Shown in pieces: positions 16,943 to 23,585 of a stretch of DNA of 32,898 bases. Within the stretch, counting starts at the first letter, position 1, and the number at the start of each line of letters is the position of its first letter. Source of the DNA: a virus; the IMG/VR virus record IMGVR_UViG_3300008267_000499, positions 1 to 32,898 of that record; one strand, given 5' to 3'. The notes below the pieces were generated by a model. It was not told where the DNA came from. It saw only the letters and a list, made by a program, of their open reading frames with translations, and did no database searches. The translations under genes and the position numbers were made by a program.

Positions 16943-17991
16943 TTATACATCATCTGTTGCAATAATTGACTCTAAATATGCTCTTCTAGTTGGCATTGGG
17001 CCATCATCATAAGTATAAGCAACAATATAAGGGATCTCACCAAAAGCCTTCTTATTAGTTTTCTTATTTTCCTTTTCGCTCCACTTATCTAACTCGGCTT
17101 TAGCGAAACATTTAGTCACCTTAATTTTAAAACCAACATTACTGGCCTCTTCATTACGGCATATCCAAACCGGATTACCACACTCATTACAAGTCTCATC
17201 CTCTAAAGTTTGATATGCCTCAAGGAGCATGAAATCAAAAGGAATCCAAGGATCAGAAGGCTGCTCATGAAAGAGCATGGCAACCGGCCTAATACCGTTT
17301 TTAATAGCAGTTTTAATCTTAACTAGATAAGGCCTATTGCCTGACCAAGTTAAGACCTCGGTAAAAAACCCGCATCCGTTAACTGTTCAAAATATCCGCT
17401 AGCAAGGGTAAGTTTCTGCATAGTCTCAACAATAGAGTTCCAGGCATCAGCAGACATTAGTTCCCTCAACTCAAGCATCTCTTCAGCAGAATATTGACGC
17501 TCATCAACATTACCGTTAGCGTCAATAGCCTTAACAATATTCAAAGCAACCAAAGAAGCAATATAAAGTTTAATCCACTCTTCATTCTCACTGAACTCAC
17601 GACGGTTATCAGGTGGAGTAATCTTTTCATTAACCTTCTTAATCACGTTCTCAACCATCTTCTGGCTAACTCCACGCATAACAAAAGTAATTGCAGACTT
17701 CTTAATTTTCTCTACAAGACCTTCAGCCTTCTTTTCCAGATCGGCAGTCAAAGTCTCATCAAAATAACCCATCATCTCGTCATTCAACTCAGACAGTTCA
17801 AAAGCAGCTTCAGCATCCAAATAAATAGTTACCTCTTTAGTAGGATAGCCTCTACCTTTAATTACTTCACTTAAATTAAAAACTCCTTGCGACTGTGCAT
17901 TCTCAACAAGCTTTAACGTTTCCTGCACAACCGTTTCAGCCGCAGCAGTGTCTATCGGCTTAACTTCTTCTTTAATGTTTTCTTCGCTCAT
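16943..17991 (-). CDS. Tail assembly chaperone, frameshifted long form (G-T fusion)
   Basis: The downstream frame ends at 16943 and is continuously open back past its first ATG (17278) to the slippery site in the end of the upstream frame; the joining codons give TEVLTWSGNRPYLVKIKTAI. A -1 shift there yields a protein of about 349 residues from the start at 17991, the pattern of lambda gpG-gpGT. The T part contains CNECG, then two further Cys, a possible zinc site, and no good ribosome site of its own. The long form binds the tape measure and tube protein during tail assembly. The gene lies between tube protein and tape measure, as expected. The exact shift efficiency cannot be read from sequence. 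Confidence 0.85.
17350..17991 (-). CDS. Tail assembly chaperone, short form (G-like)
   Basis: The 213-residue acidic, mostly helical protein is encoded between the tail tube gene and the tape measure gene. It is the unshifted product and ends GFLPRS. A longer in-frame start at 18024 exists, but it has no Shine-Dalgarno, while the ATG at 17991 has AAAGG seven bases upstream, so I use 17991. Motifs include VTIYLDAEAAFELSELNDEM and the C-terminal LTLASGYFEQLTDAGF. Chaperones of this type coat the tape measure and are absent from the finished virion. A long hairpin separates it from the highly expressed tube gene. Confidence 0.8.
   Translation of the reverse strand: MSEENIKEEVKPIDTAAAETVVQETLKLVENAQSQGVFNLSEVIKGRGYPTKEVTIYLDAEAAFELSELNDEMMGYFDETLTADLEKKAEGLVEKIKKSAITFVMRGVSQKMVENVIKKVNEKITPPDNRREFSENEEWIKLYIASLVALNIVKAIDANGNVDERQYSAEEMLELRELMSADAWNSIVETMQKLTLASGYFEQLTDAGFLPRS
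17362..17371 (-). promoter_or_regulatory. -1 ribosomal frameshift slippery site
   Basis: The minus strand reads GGGTTTTTTA ten bases before the stop of the short chaperone. Both G-GGT-TTT and T-TTT-TTA fit the X-XXY-YYZ rule for a -1 slip in the zero frame (GCG GGT TTT TTA CCG). The -1 frame beyond it is open for about 140 codons into the T-like frame. I did not identify a convincing stimulatory pseudoknot downstream. Confidence 0.85.
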
Positions 17992-18037
17992 TATTGCGCC
18001 TTTCAAAATAAATTTATCGCTCATTAACGGAGTTTAA

Positions 18038-18080
18038 GGTCCGGGGCGGGGCAAATGGGCGCAAGTCCCCACCCCAGACC
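18038..18080 (-). terminator. Long hairpin after the tail tube gene (attenuator or RNA processing/stability element)
   Basis: A 14-pair stem (18038-18051 with 18067-18080) has a 15-base loop. Read as minus-strand RNA, all pairs form, two of them as G-U; read as plus-strand RNA, the same two positions are C-A mismatches. The structure therefore works in the direction of the late transcript. No U run follows, so it is more likely a partial terminator or an RNA 3'-end stabiliser than a complete stop. It would keep tube protein output above that of the chaperone and tape measure. Confidence 0.7.
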
Positions 18081-18092
18081 AGTCTATTTAGA

Positions 18093-19367
18093 CTAGGCTA
18101 CAGTTACGTTCTTGCCAAGCTTGCCCTGTGAAGCAAAGTTGACCATAAACTTAACGCTGTCTTCACCTTCAGTGTTTTCCATGAAAGCGTCAGCAGTAAA
18201 CTTGTAGATAGATACTACATCGGTAGCAAGGTGTGCACCAGTAGCAGCCTTGTTGATTCTAACAGCAAGGTAACCGGTTGGACGTGTAGTACCAGTTGCA
18301 TCCTTATACAAGTCGTATGCCAAAGTCTGTGCGTTAGCAAAAGTAATGTTTCCAGACACAGTTGCAGAGTTAGCTATGCTAACAGTTACAGTAGTGTTTG
18401 TTGAAACAGACCAGCTAACAACCTTAGCACCAGTACCGATACCAGTTCCGCTTACACTCATTCCAACTTCTAGTTTAGAGCTTTGGTCACCAGTCAAAAT
18501 GAAAGTGAATGCAGCTGCGGTACCTGAAGTGGCGGCAAGCGATACAGTGTTGTATGGGCTACGGAAGAAGTTCAAAGAACCACTGTACTGAGCAAATCCA
18601 CGGCTCTGAACCTGACTTTCGTCAAGGATTGAACGGTCTTCAATCTTGTTAGAGTCCTGTGAACCTAGGTCATAGCTGTCCCAAGCGATAGCTTCAGTCA
18701 AGTCAGTTCCACCGTTAAGCAAAGCTGCGGTTGGAGCTGAAAGGAAAGTTCCTTCGTTTGAAATGTTAGCTACAGGGATCCAAGTAACCTTAATCTTTCC
18801 GTTAGAAGTTGACTTAGTTCCAATGGTTGACTTAAGCTCTGGACCTGCACCAGCAGTACCAGCAGCAACAGCCTTGTTCAAAACAATTTCACCAGTAACT
18901 AGGAATCTAGCACCAATACGAATCATTTCACCGTCAGCAACAATGTCAACAGGGAAGTCAGTTCTAACACCAAAGATGCTAACTACGTCACCAGCAGCGA
19001 ATGCTGCATCGTGAGACTTACCTACACGCTTGATGAGGTAATACTTTACGTCTGGAGACTTAAACAAGTTGTAGAACTTGTTGTAAACAGAATCAGCAGC
19101 AAGGTTTGCGTCACGGAAAGCGTCAAGTGAAGCTTCGTAGTTGAAGTACGTTGGGGTTGTTACGTCAGCGTTGTCTACAACGCTTAGGGAGTTATCTGAC
19201 TGTGACTCTGTTTGATTTAGAGTATAGTCGTCAGTAACTGCCGGAGAGATGTTGAAAACCTTAGTTGCGCTTGTGATTTCAGTAAGAGTAGGGTTCTTCC
19301 AGTCAGCAAAAGCGTCTGCGGTTGCAACATAAAGTCCCACATTGGGACGGAGCATTTTAGCAGGCAT
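18093..19367 (-). CDS. Major tail tube protein with an inserted domain
   Basis: The 424-residue protein begins MPAKMLRPNVGLYVATADAF, typical of actinophage tail tube proteins, and lies between the connector genes and the chaperones. The core shows an N-terminal part with ATKVFNISPAVTDDY and a C-terminal part with FMENTEGEDSVKFMVNFASQ. Between the strands ending FFRSPYN and starting AYDLYK, about 68 residues (276-343) form a Ser/Thr/Val-rich module containing LEVGMSVSGTGIGTGAKVVS. This looks like a surface-exposed inserted domain, which explains the length above the usual 200-300. The gene has its own upstream promoter-like element and a downstream hairpin, fitting high expression. Confidence 0.8.
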   Translation of the reverse strand: MPAKMLRPNVGLYVATADAFADWKNPTLTEITSATKVFNISPAVTDDYTLNQTESQSDNSLSVVDNADVTTPTYFNYEASLDAFRDANLAADSVYNKFYNLFKSPDVKYYLIKRVGKSHDAAFAAGDVVSIFGVRTDFPVDIVADGEMIRIGARFLVTGEIVLNKAVAAGTAGAGPELKSTIGTKSTSNGKIKVTWIPVANISNEGTFLSAPTAALLNGGTDLTEAIAWDSYDLGSQDSNKIEDRSILDESQVQSRGFAQYSGSLNFFRSPYNTVSLAATSGTAAAFTFILTGDQSSKLEVGMSVSGTGIGTGAKVVSWSVSTNTTVTVSIANSATVSGNITFANAQTLAYDLYKDATGTTRPTGYLAVRINKAATGAHLATDVVSIYKFTADAFMENTEGEDSVKFMVNFASQGKLGKNVTVA

Positions 19368-19369
19368 AT

Positions 19370-19564
19370 TTATTCCTCGTTATTCTCGGTTGATTTTCTT
19401 TCGCCAAGCGAAAAACCCTTGGCTTTTTTACTTTTAGTTTCAGCTTTAGGAGCTTCGACATCTTGATCTACTGGCATAAGATTAGCCCCAAAAATTGGGT
19501 GCTCTAGATAATGCTCTGGAGCTTCTACAATCTCCCCAGTAAGTTTATTTTTAAAAAGTGCCAT
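19370..19564 (-). CDS. Small conserved protein between tail terminator and tail tube
   Basis: The 64-residue protein starts MALFKNKLTGEIVEAPEHYL and has a charged, disordered C-terminal half (KAETKSKKAKG... then acidic). Small proteins of this style occur at this site in many actinobacterial siphoviruses; I know of no function. ATG 19564 has AAGG seven bases upstream and lies about 20 bases after a predicted transcription start. The stop is two bases before the start of the tail tube gene, so the two are co-expressed. Confidence 0.65.
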   Translation of the reverse strand: MALFKNKLTGEIVEAPEHYLEHPIFGANLMPVDQDVEAPKAETKSKKAKGFSLGERKSTENNEE

Positions 19565-19588
19565 TACGGTCCCTTCTTTCCATCTATA

Positions 19589-20020
19589 CTATGATACCAC
19601 ATTAGTATTGACATAAAAGATAAAAGTTATTTCTGAAATGTATTTAACTGGTTTAACAGAATTATCAAACATAATAGTATTTGTGCTAGGAGCTGGCGTT
19701 AATTCGCTAGCGTTTACAGGGGAAAATCCTGTTAAATGGTTTAAAACAAGATCCGCAACTTGCCTAGCTGAACGTTCAGTTGGTCCAACACAGGCAATAG
19801 AAACATAGCTTTCACCTAAGTCTTGACGCACAGAGGTGATGCCACGTCCTTCAATAGCTCTAGAATATCCGCCAAAAAGAGCAACTATAAACGGTAGCAT
19901 TTGTCCATCAGAATATTGCAGAATATCATCTGTTGGAACAGTGTTCTCATAAACTGTTTGTGGCAGTTCATTAAGTTTAGTAATTATAGCGTCTTGTGTA
20001 GGAAGTAAAGATAAACTCAT
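19589..20020 (-). CDS. Tail terminator protein
   Basis: The 143-residue protein starts MSLSLLPTQDAIITKLNEL. It has a central strand-rich region (LPFIVALFGGYSRAIEGRGI, then SYVSIACVGPTERSARQVAD) and an ending with VKPVKYISEITFIFYVNTN. This matches the size, order and alpha-beta style of gpU-like tail terminators, which cap the tail tube and join it to the neck. Its start overlaps the end of the neck protein gene by four bases (ATGA type). Assignment is by gene order and pattern rather than by a unique motif. Confidence 0.65.
   Translation of the reverse strand: MSLSLLPTQDAIITKLNELPQTVYENTVPTDDILQYSDGQMLPFIVALFGGYSRAIEGRGITSVRQDLGESYVSIACVGPTERSARQVADLVLNHLTGFSPVNASELTPAPSTNTIMFDNSVKPVKYISEITFIFYVNTNVVS
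19591..19599 (-). promoter_or_regulatory. Extended -10 promoter element before the tail tube unit
   Basis: The minus strand reads TGGTATCAT, inside a 14-base sequence TAATGTGGTATCAT (19591-19604) that is repeated exactly at 27649-27662. It overlaps the last codons of the tail terminator gene. Transcription would start near 19584, 20 bases before the ATG at 19564. Confidence 0.45.
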
Positions 20021-20577
20021 TTTTTACCTTTCTTATATAGTTTAGACATTTCAGAATCAATTTGCTTTAAAACAATTGTCATCGCCCTTCTTGTAGCGTG
20101 CATACCTTTTCTGACGTTACTGCCAGGCATTTCTGAACCATATTCTTGCATAGCAAAATAGTTTTTATCTGAAGCCCAAGGCCTGAAATCTGGTGAACGC
20201 ATCATATCAATTTTTTGTTTATATTTACTTGAAGGTCTAACATTTCTAATATTACCGAAAGTTCCCGGGGCATAAGGAAAGCCAAAGCTTGCTTGATAGC
20301 TTTTCGTTGCAGGATTCCATTTAGCTCTACTGTATGAAACTGAGTCAATCATTTTACCTGTTTCAATACGAGCACCGTAACCTCTTCCAGGATAAGTGCC
20401 AGCTTTTTGCCTCCTGGCATTTGCCTGAACATGCCATTGACTTCCAGTTGGCGAACCACCCAAAATATGTTTCCTAGTTTCAATAGCACCAGTCCTAGCA
20501 CCCCTACCAATGATGCGACGAATCTTCTCGAATTCTTTTTCGAGAGATTTTTCTAAAGAAACAGAACTTTTAGGCAT
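20017..20577 (-). CDS. HK97 gp10-like neck / head-tail completion protein
   Basis: The 186-residue, strongly basic protein has an N-terminal helix with FEKIRRIIGRGARTGAIETR and a core containing HVQANARRQKAGTYPGRGYG. A segment FGFPYAPGTFGNIRNVRP follows, then YFAMQEYGSEMPGSNVRKGM and a C-terminal helix. The pattern of a Tyr-Ala or Met-rich EYG(S/T) with R-G-M-H-A is typical of HK97 gp10/tail-completion proteins. It overlaps the head closure gene upstream by eight bases and the tail terminator downstream. Confidence 0.7.
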   Translation of the reverse strand: MPKSSVSLEKSLEKEFEKIRRIIGRGARTGAIETRKHILGGSPTGSQWHVQANARRQKAGTYPGRGYGARIETGKMIDSVSYSRAKWNPATKSYQASFGFPYAPGTFGNIRNVRPSSKYKQKIDMMRSPDFRPWASDKNYFAMQEYGSEMPGSNVRKGMHATRRAMTIVLKQIDSEMSKLYKKGKK

Positions 20578-20827
20578 AGTTAGGGTTAAGCTCCTGATTC
20601 ACTTCACAAACAATACCCCTAGACCAAGTATTTGAACTGTTGACCACAGATTTAACAATATATTTAAACTTAAGCATCTGTTCATCAGCAGGAGCCGAAG
20701 TAACCTTCATTTCATGACCTGGACGTATATCTGCTATTGTGCCATCAAAATCTTCAATCTCATTTTTATTTATATTAAAGAAAACAGCAACATCTTTAGC
20801 GGACGCAGGAACAAAATCATTACTCAA
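20570..20827 (-). CDS. Head closure (stopper) protein, main part
   Basis: The protein runs from a TTG at 20827 (GAGG six bases upstream) for 85 residues; an ATG at 20833 and a TTG at 20857 are in the same frame. The C-terminal half, GTIADIRPGHEMKVTSAP and FKYIVKSVVNSSNTWSRGIV, follows the end of head closure/stopper proteins (short beta-barrel with a final strand before a Cys-Glu ending). The product is shorter than usual. The expected N-terminus of this family (PRWIEHH...) is found in the next frame immediately upstream, so the gene is split or needs a frame change. Confidence 0.55.
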   Translation of the reverse strand: MSNDFVPASAKDVAVFFNINKNEIEDFDGTIADIRPGHEMKVTSAPADEQMLKFKYIVKSVVNSSNTWSRGIVCEVNQELNPNYA

Positions 20828-20897
20828 ACCCATCCTCAATTGGAGAATGATGTTCAATCCATCTAGGATCTAAAACTGGACGTTTATTTAAAGCCAC
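20820..20897 (-). CDS. Short frame encoding a stopper-type N-terminus
   Basis: GTG 20897 overlaps the end of the gp6-like adaptor gene and opens 25 codons: VALNKRPVLDPRWIEHHSPI and then EDGFE before a TAA. DPRWIEHHxP is, to my knowledge, the N-terminal signature of actinophage head closure proteins, which run to about 110 residues. The rest of the protein continues in the +1 frame. It may be an indel, a programmed +1 shift around GGG TTT GAG, or a coupled leader gene. Read together with the next frame it gives a normal-length stopper. Confidence 0.5.
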   Translation of the reverse strand: MALNKRPVLDPRWIEHHSPIEDGFE

Positions 20898-21283
20898 TCG
20901 TTATCCCACTTCTTTTTAGGGGCTACAACAATAAAAGTTTCGTAAGAATCATACATGTCATCTTCACGTGCCTCATCTTGAAGTTGTTTAGCTTGAGCAC
21001 GGAGCTCTGCAGCAAGTTTAGCGCCATCAGTAGAAAAGTCGTATGTTTTTATAACTTTACCGATAAGTGCCTCAGATGTGGCTAAAGCAAGTTTTGCTGC
21101 AGCAGCGGCACGTTTAACATTGTCGCTATATAAAGCAATAAATGCTTGAATTTGAGAGTCACTGAAAATATATTCCGGCGCAGCAGAAGGATTCTTTGGA
21201 TCTTCTAACTGTTCAGTATCTGGAATTAAAAGTCTAACTTGACCTACAGTTGTACTATAATTTGGAGGTGTAATATCTGGCAT
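20888..21283 (-). CDS. Head-tail adaptor protein (HK97 gp6-like)
   Basis: The 131-residue helical protein contains TVGQVRLLIPDTEQLED, YIFSDSQIQAFIALYSDNVK and a long Ala-rich helix (RAAAAAKLALATSEALIGK). It ends with FIVVAPKKKWDNEWL. The pattern (L-L-I-P-D, then F-S-D-x-x-I-x-A-F-L) is a recognised feature of phage head-tail adaptors that sit under the portal. It heads the connector group and follows the fibre genes. Confidence 0.75.
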   Translation of the reverse strand: MPDITPPNYSTTVGQVRLLIPDTEQLEDPKNPSAAPEYIFSDSQIQAFIALYSDNVKRAAAAAKLALATSEALIGKVIKTYDFSTDGAKLAAELRAQAKQLQDEAREDDMYDSYETFIVVAPKKKWDNEWL

Positions 21284-21325
21284 AACACTATTTTACCTTA
21301 TCGATCATTTTATTATATTCACCCA

Positions 21326-22222
21326 TTATGCCCAAGCCCCAGAAATAATACCCGGAGCACCAGAACCAATTTTCATTATCTGTTGAAAACAACCAGTGTT
21401 CATTGTTGCTGAACCACCAGGGTTTGAAAGACTCAACTGGTACTTAAATTCTATTGTACCACCAGTTGTTCCGTTGCTTTGAAAAAATCCTTCGATAAAA
21501 AGATTTTGGTTTGAAGCAGCACCAGAATATGTTGGTGACACTGTTGTTGCAGAAGCAGAAGTTATTCTATAGTTATTCACTGTAGTTGCACCAAAACACT
21601 GTGCAGTGTAGTTTATGGCTACCGGTGTTTGAGAAAAAGTTGGAACAAACTGAACAGCAAAAGGGCTACCAGCAGGGAAGGCAACAGTAAAACCTAAACT
21701 TAACCTAAAATAGTAGGTTTTGCCTGCTTCAAGAGTTAATGCTCTAGCACCTGCTTGAAAGATTGATTGCGAAGTGTTTGTTGTTGCAGCTGTAGCGTTA
21801 GCGTTAGAGTAAGCCCAAGCTGGTGAAAGAATAGTTCCTTTACCAGCAGAAGTTCCTGTCGTTGTTAAAGTAAAAATTTCACCATTATAATCCATCAAAC
21901 CAGAAGCAACTGTTCCAGAACTATTAGCAATTCTTGGCGTTGTTAAACTTGGGCTAGTGCCAAAAACAAGAGCACCAGAGCCGGTTTCATCAGACATAAC
22001 TCCAGCTAACTGAGCTGAAGTAGTCGAAGCCATATAAGCTGTGCTTAATGTAGGGTTAACCCAAGTTGGGGTTGTTCCTGCACCAGTCGACCGTAAAAGC
22101 TGACCGCCTATTCCTAGGGAACCGTTTAAAGTTATTGGTGAGTTAGCTCCAGTAAGAGTTAAACCTTTGCTTGCTGTAACACTTCCTGTAGCAGTTATGT
22201 CTGTTAAGACTTTCTTTGCCAT
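21326..22222 (-). CDS. Fibre protein with shared LTDI-type N-terminus
   Basis: The 298-residue protein starts MAKKVLTDITATGSVTASKG. It carries a phage-fibre repeat region (LLRSTGAGTTPTWVNP, then AQLAGVMSDETGSGALVFGT) and a C-terminal beta-rich head with AWAYSNANATAATTNT and ALTLEAGKTYYFRLSL. The last part resembles binding domains of phage fibres. The start of the sequence (MxKxxLTxI) is shared with the next fibre upstream, suggesting a common attachment site. Its place before the connector genes and not beside the tail tip makes a head or neck fibre more likely than a tail fibre; this is an inference. Confidence 0.65.
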   Translation of the reverse strand: MAKKVLTDITATGSVTASKGLTLTGANSPITLNGSLGIGGQLLRSTGAGTTPTWVNPTLSTAYMASTTSAQLAGVMSDETGSGALVFGTSPSLTTPRIANSSGTVASGLMDYNGEIFTLTTTGTSAGKGTILSPAWAYSNANATAATTNTSQSIFQAGARALTLEAGKTYYFRLSLGFTVAFPAGSPFAVQFVPTFSQTPVAINYTAQCFGATTVNNYRITSASATTVSPTYSGAASNQNLFIEGFFQSNGTTGGTIEFKYQLSLSNPGGSATMNTGCFQQIMKIGSGAPGIISGAWA

Positions 22223-22232
22223 TTATTTAACC

Positions 22233-23573
22233 TTATGCAATCACTACTGCTCTATAAGTATCTGCTGCGATAGAAGCAGCAGTTGAAGCAATTGTAACGG
22301 TAACAACGTTTGCGCTAGTAATAACAACATCAGCTTCAACAACTTCATTGTTTGAAACTTGACGCAGCTGAACAACAACATCACTAGTGTTTAGGTTGTG
22401 TGTTATAGTCCAAGTTGCCGCACCCGAAGTGACGGTTAGAAGAGTGTTTTGTCCAGCAAACTTATTTGTTGAAGTGGCAACGCCTGTAACTCTACCATAA
22501 GAATCAACAGTAACACCACTTATGACTGTTGTACCCATAGCTGGAGTAGTGTTGCTTGCTGTTACTGTTGCAAGATCAATGCTGTCAGTGTTAACAACAA
22601 TTCTAGAAGCATTTGCGGTAGCAACATCAATAGTATTGCCAGTTTTAGTTAAACCAGCGCCAGCAGTGATTTGTCCTGCACCAGAGAACTGTGCCCAAGC
22701 TAAAGAAGTTGTTCCCACAGTTATTGTTCCATCGGTTGTTAAAACCCAACCAGAATCCTGTTGTGAACCTTGCTCAACAAAAACAAATGCACCTGAATTT
22801 AATTTAGTTCCATTATCTGCATCTACTGACCTTGACCAAGCTCCAGAAGCAACAACCCAAATACCATTTTCTGAACCAGTGCTCTGATTTTTAACGAGAA
22901 CCCTGTCGCCAGCGATTAAGGAAACAGTATCAATTGTTTGAGTTCCAGAAAGAGTTATGTTAGCTGTAGTTGCAGCTTTAACAGAATCTTTAACATCAAG
23001 GCCCTGTCGAGTTGCATCAACATAAGCTTTAGTAGCTGCATCTTGAGCGTTGACCGGATCAGCTAAAGAAGTAATTTTTCTGCTGTTTAAATTAAGGTCA
23101 GCAGTTGGTACAGCAAACTGGTCAAGCCTGTATCCTTGCACAGTTGTTGCAAGATCAGATATTGTGCTTGAAGTTTGAGTTCCAGTATGGTTTGCTCTAG
23201 CTAAAGGGTTTGTTGCAAGTTTGCTTAAAGCAATAGATGCTGAAGCGTTAATATCTGCATCAACAATTGTTCCGTCAGCTATCATTGTTGATGTTACTGT
23301 ACCGGAATCGGCTGCAGTAATTGCTGTACCAGAAATCTTTGATTTATCGATTGCTGCGCCAGCTTTAATATCGGCGTTTACTATTTCACCTGAAATAGCT
23401 AATTTATCCCAAACGGTTCCATCATAAACATAAATGAAACCATCACCAGAGTTATAGTAAACCTGACCCGATACTGGTGCTGGTGATGTTGGTGCAGTTC
23501 CCGCCTTGTGAATAACACCATTTAATAGCTGATTGCCATTAAGATTGATGTTTGTTAAAAAAAGTTTTGACAT
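22233..23573 (-). CDS. Fibre protein with typical NSRKITSL/TKAYVDA shaft
   Basis: The 446-residue protein begins MSKLFLTNINLNGNQLLNG and has a display module (SGQVYYNSGDGFIYVYDGTV). It continues with the shaft signature LNSRKITSLADPVNAQDAAT followed by KAYVDA, then a recurrent fibre domain (GTQTIDTVSLIAGDRVLVKN and SGWVLTTDGTITVG). It ends in a short beta domain with TWTITHNLNTSDVVVQLRQV. The ending resembles the end of the collagen-like gene upstream (WTINHYMGYMPSITIIDSGG), so the two probably share a knob fold. Many fibres of tailed phages are assembled from these modules. Confidence 0.75.
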   Translation of the reverse strand: MSKLFLTNINLNGNQLLNGVIHKAGTAPTSPAPVSGQVYYNSGDGFIYVYDGTVWDKLAISGEIVNADIKAGAAIDKSKISGTAITAADSGTVTSTMIADGTIVDADINASASIALSKLATNPLARANHTGTQTSSTISDLATTVQGYRLDQFAVPTADLNLNSRKITSLADPVNAQDAATKAYVDATRQGLDVKDSVKAATTANITLSGTQTIDTVSLIAGDRVLVKNQSTGSENGIWVVASGAWSRSVDADNGTKLNSGAFVFVEQGSQQDSGWVLTTDGTITVGTTSLAWAQFSGAGQITAGAGLTKTGNTIDVATANASRIVVNTDSIDLATVTASNTTPAMGTTVISGVTVDSYGRVTGVATSTNKFAGQNTLLTVTSGAATWTITHNLNTSDVVVQLRQVSNNEVVEADVVITSANVVTVTIASTAASIAADTYRAVVIA

Positions 23574-23585
23574 TATTATTCTTCC

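Noticed and set aside
17279-17349. Apparent 71-base gap between the two chaperone frames
   Set aside because: It is not a gap; the -1 frame is open through it, so it encodes the joining part of the fused protein.
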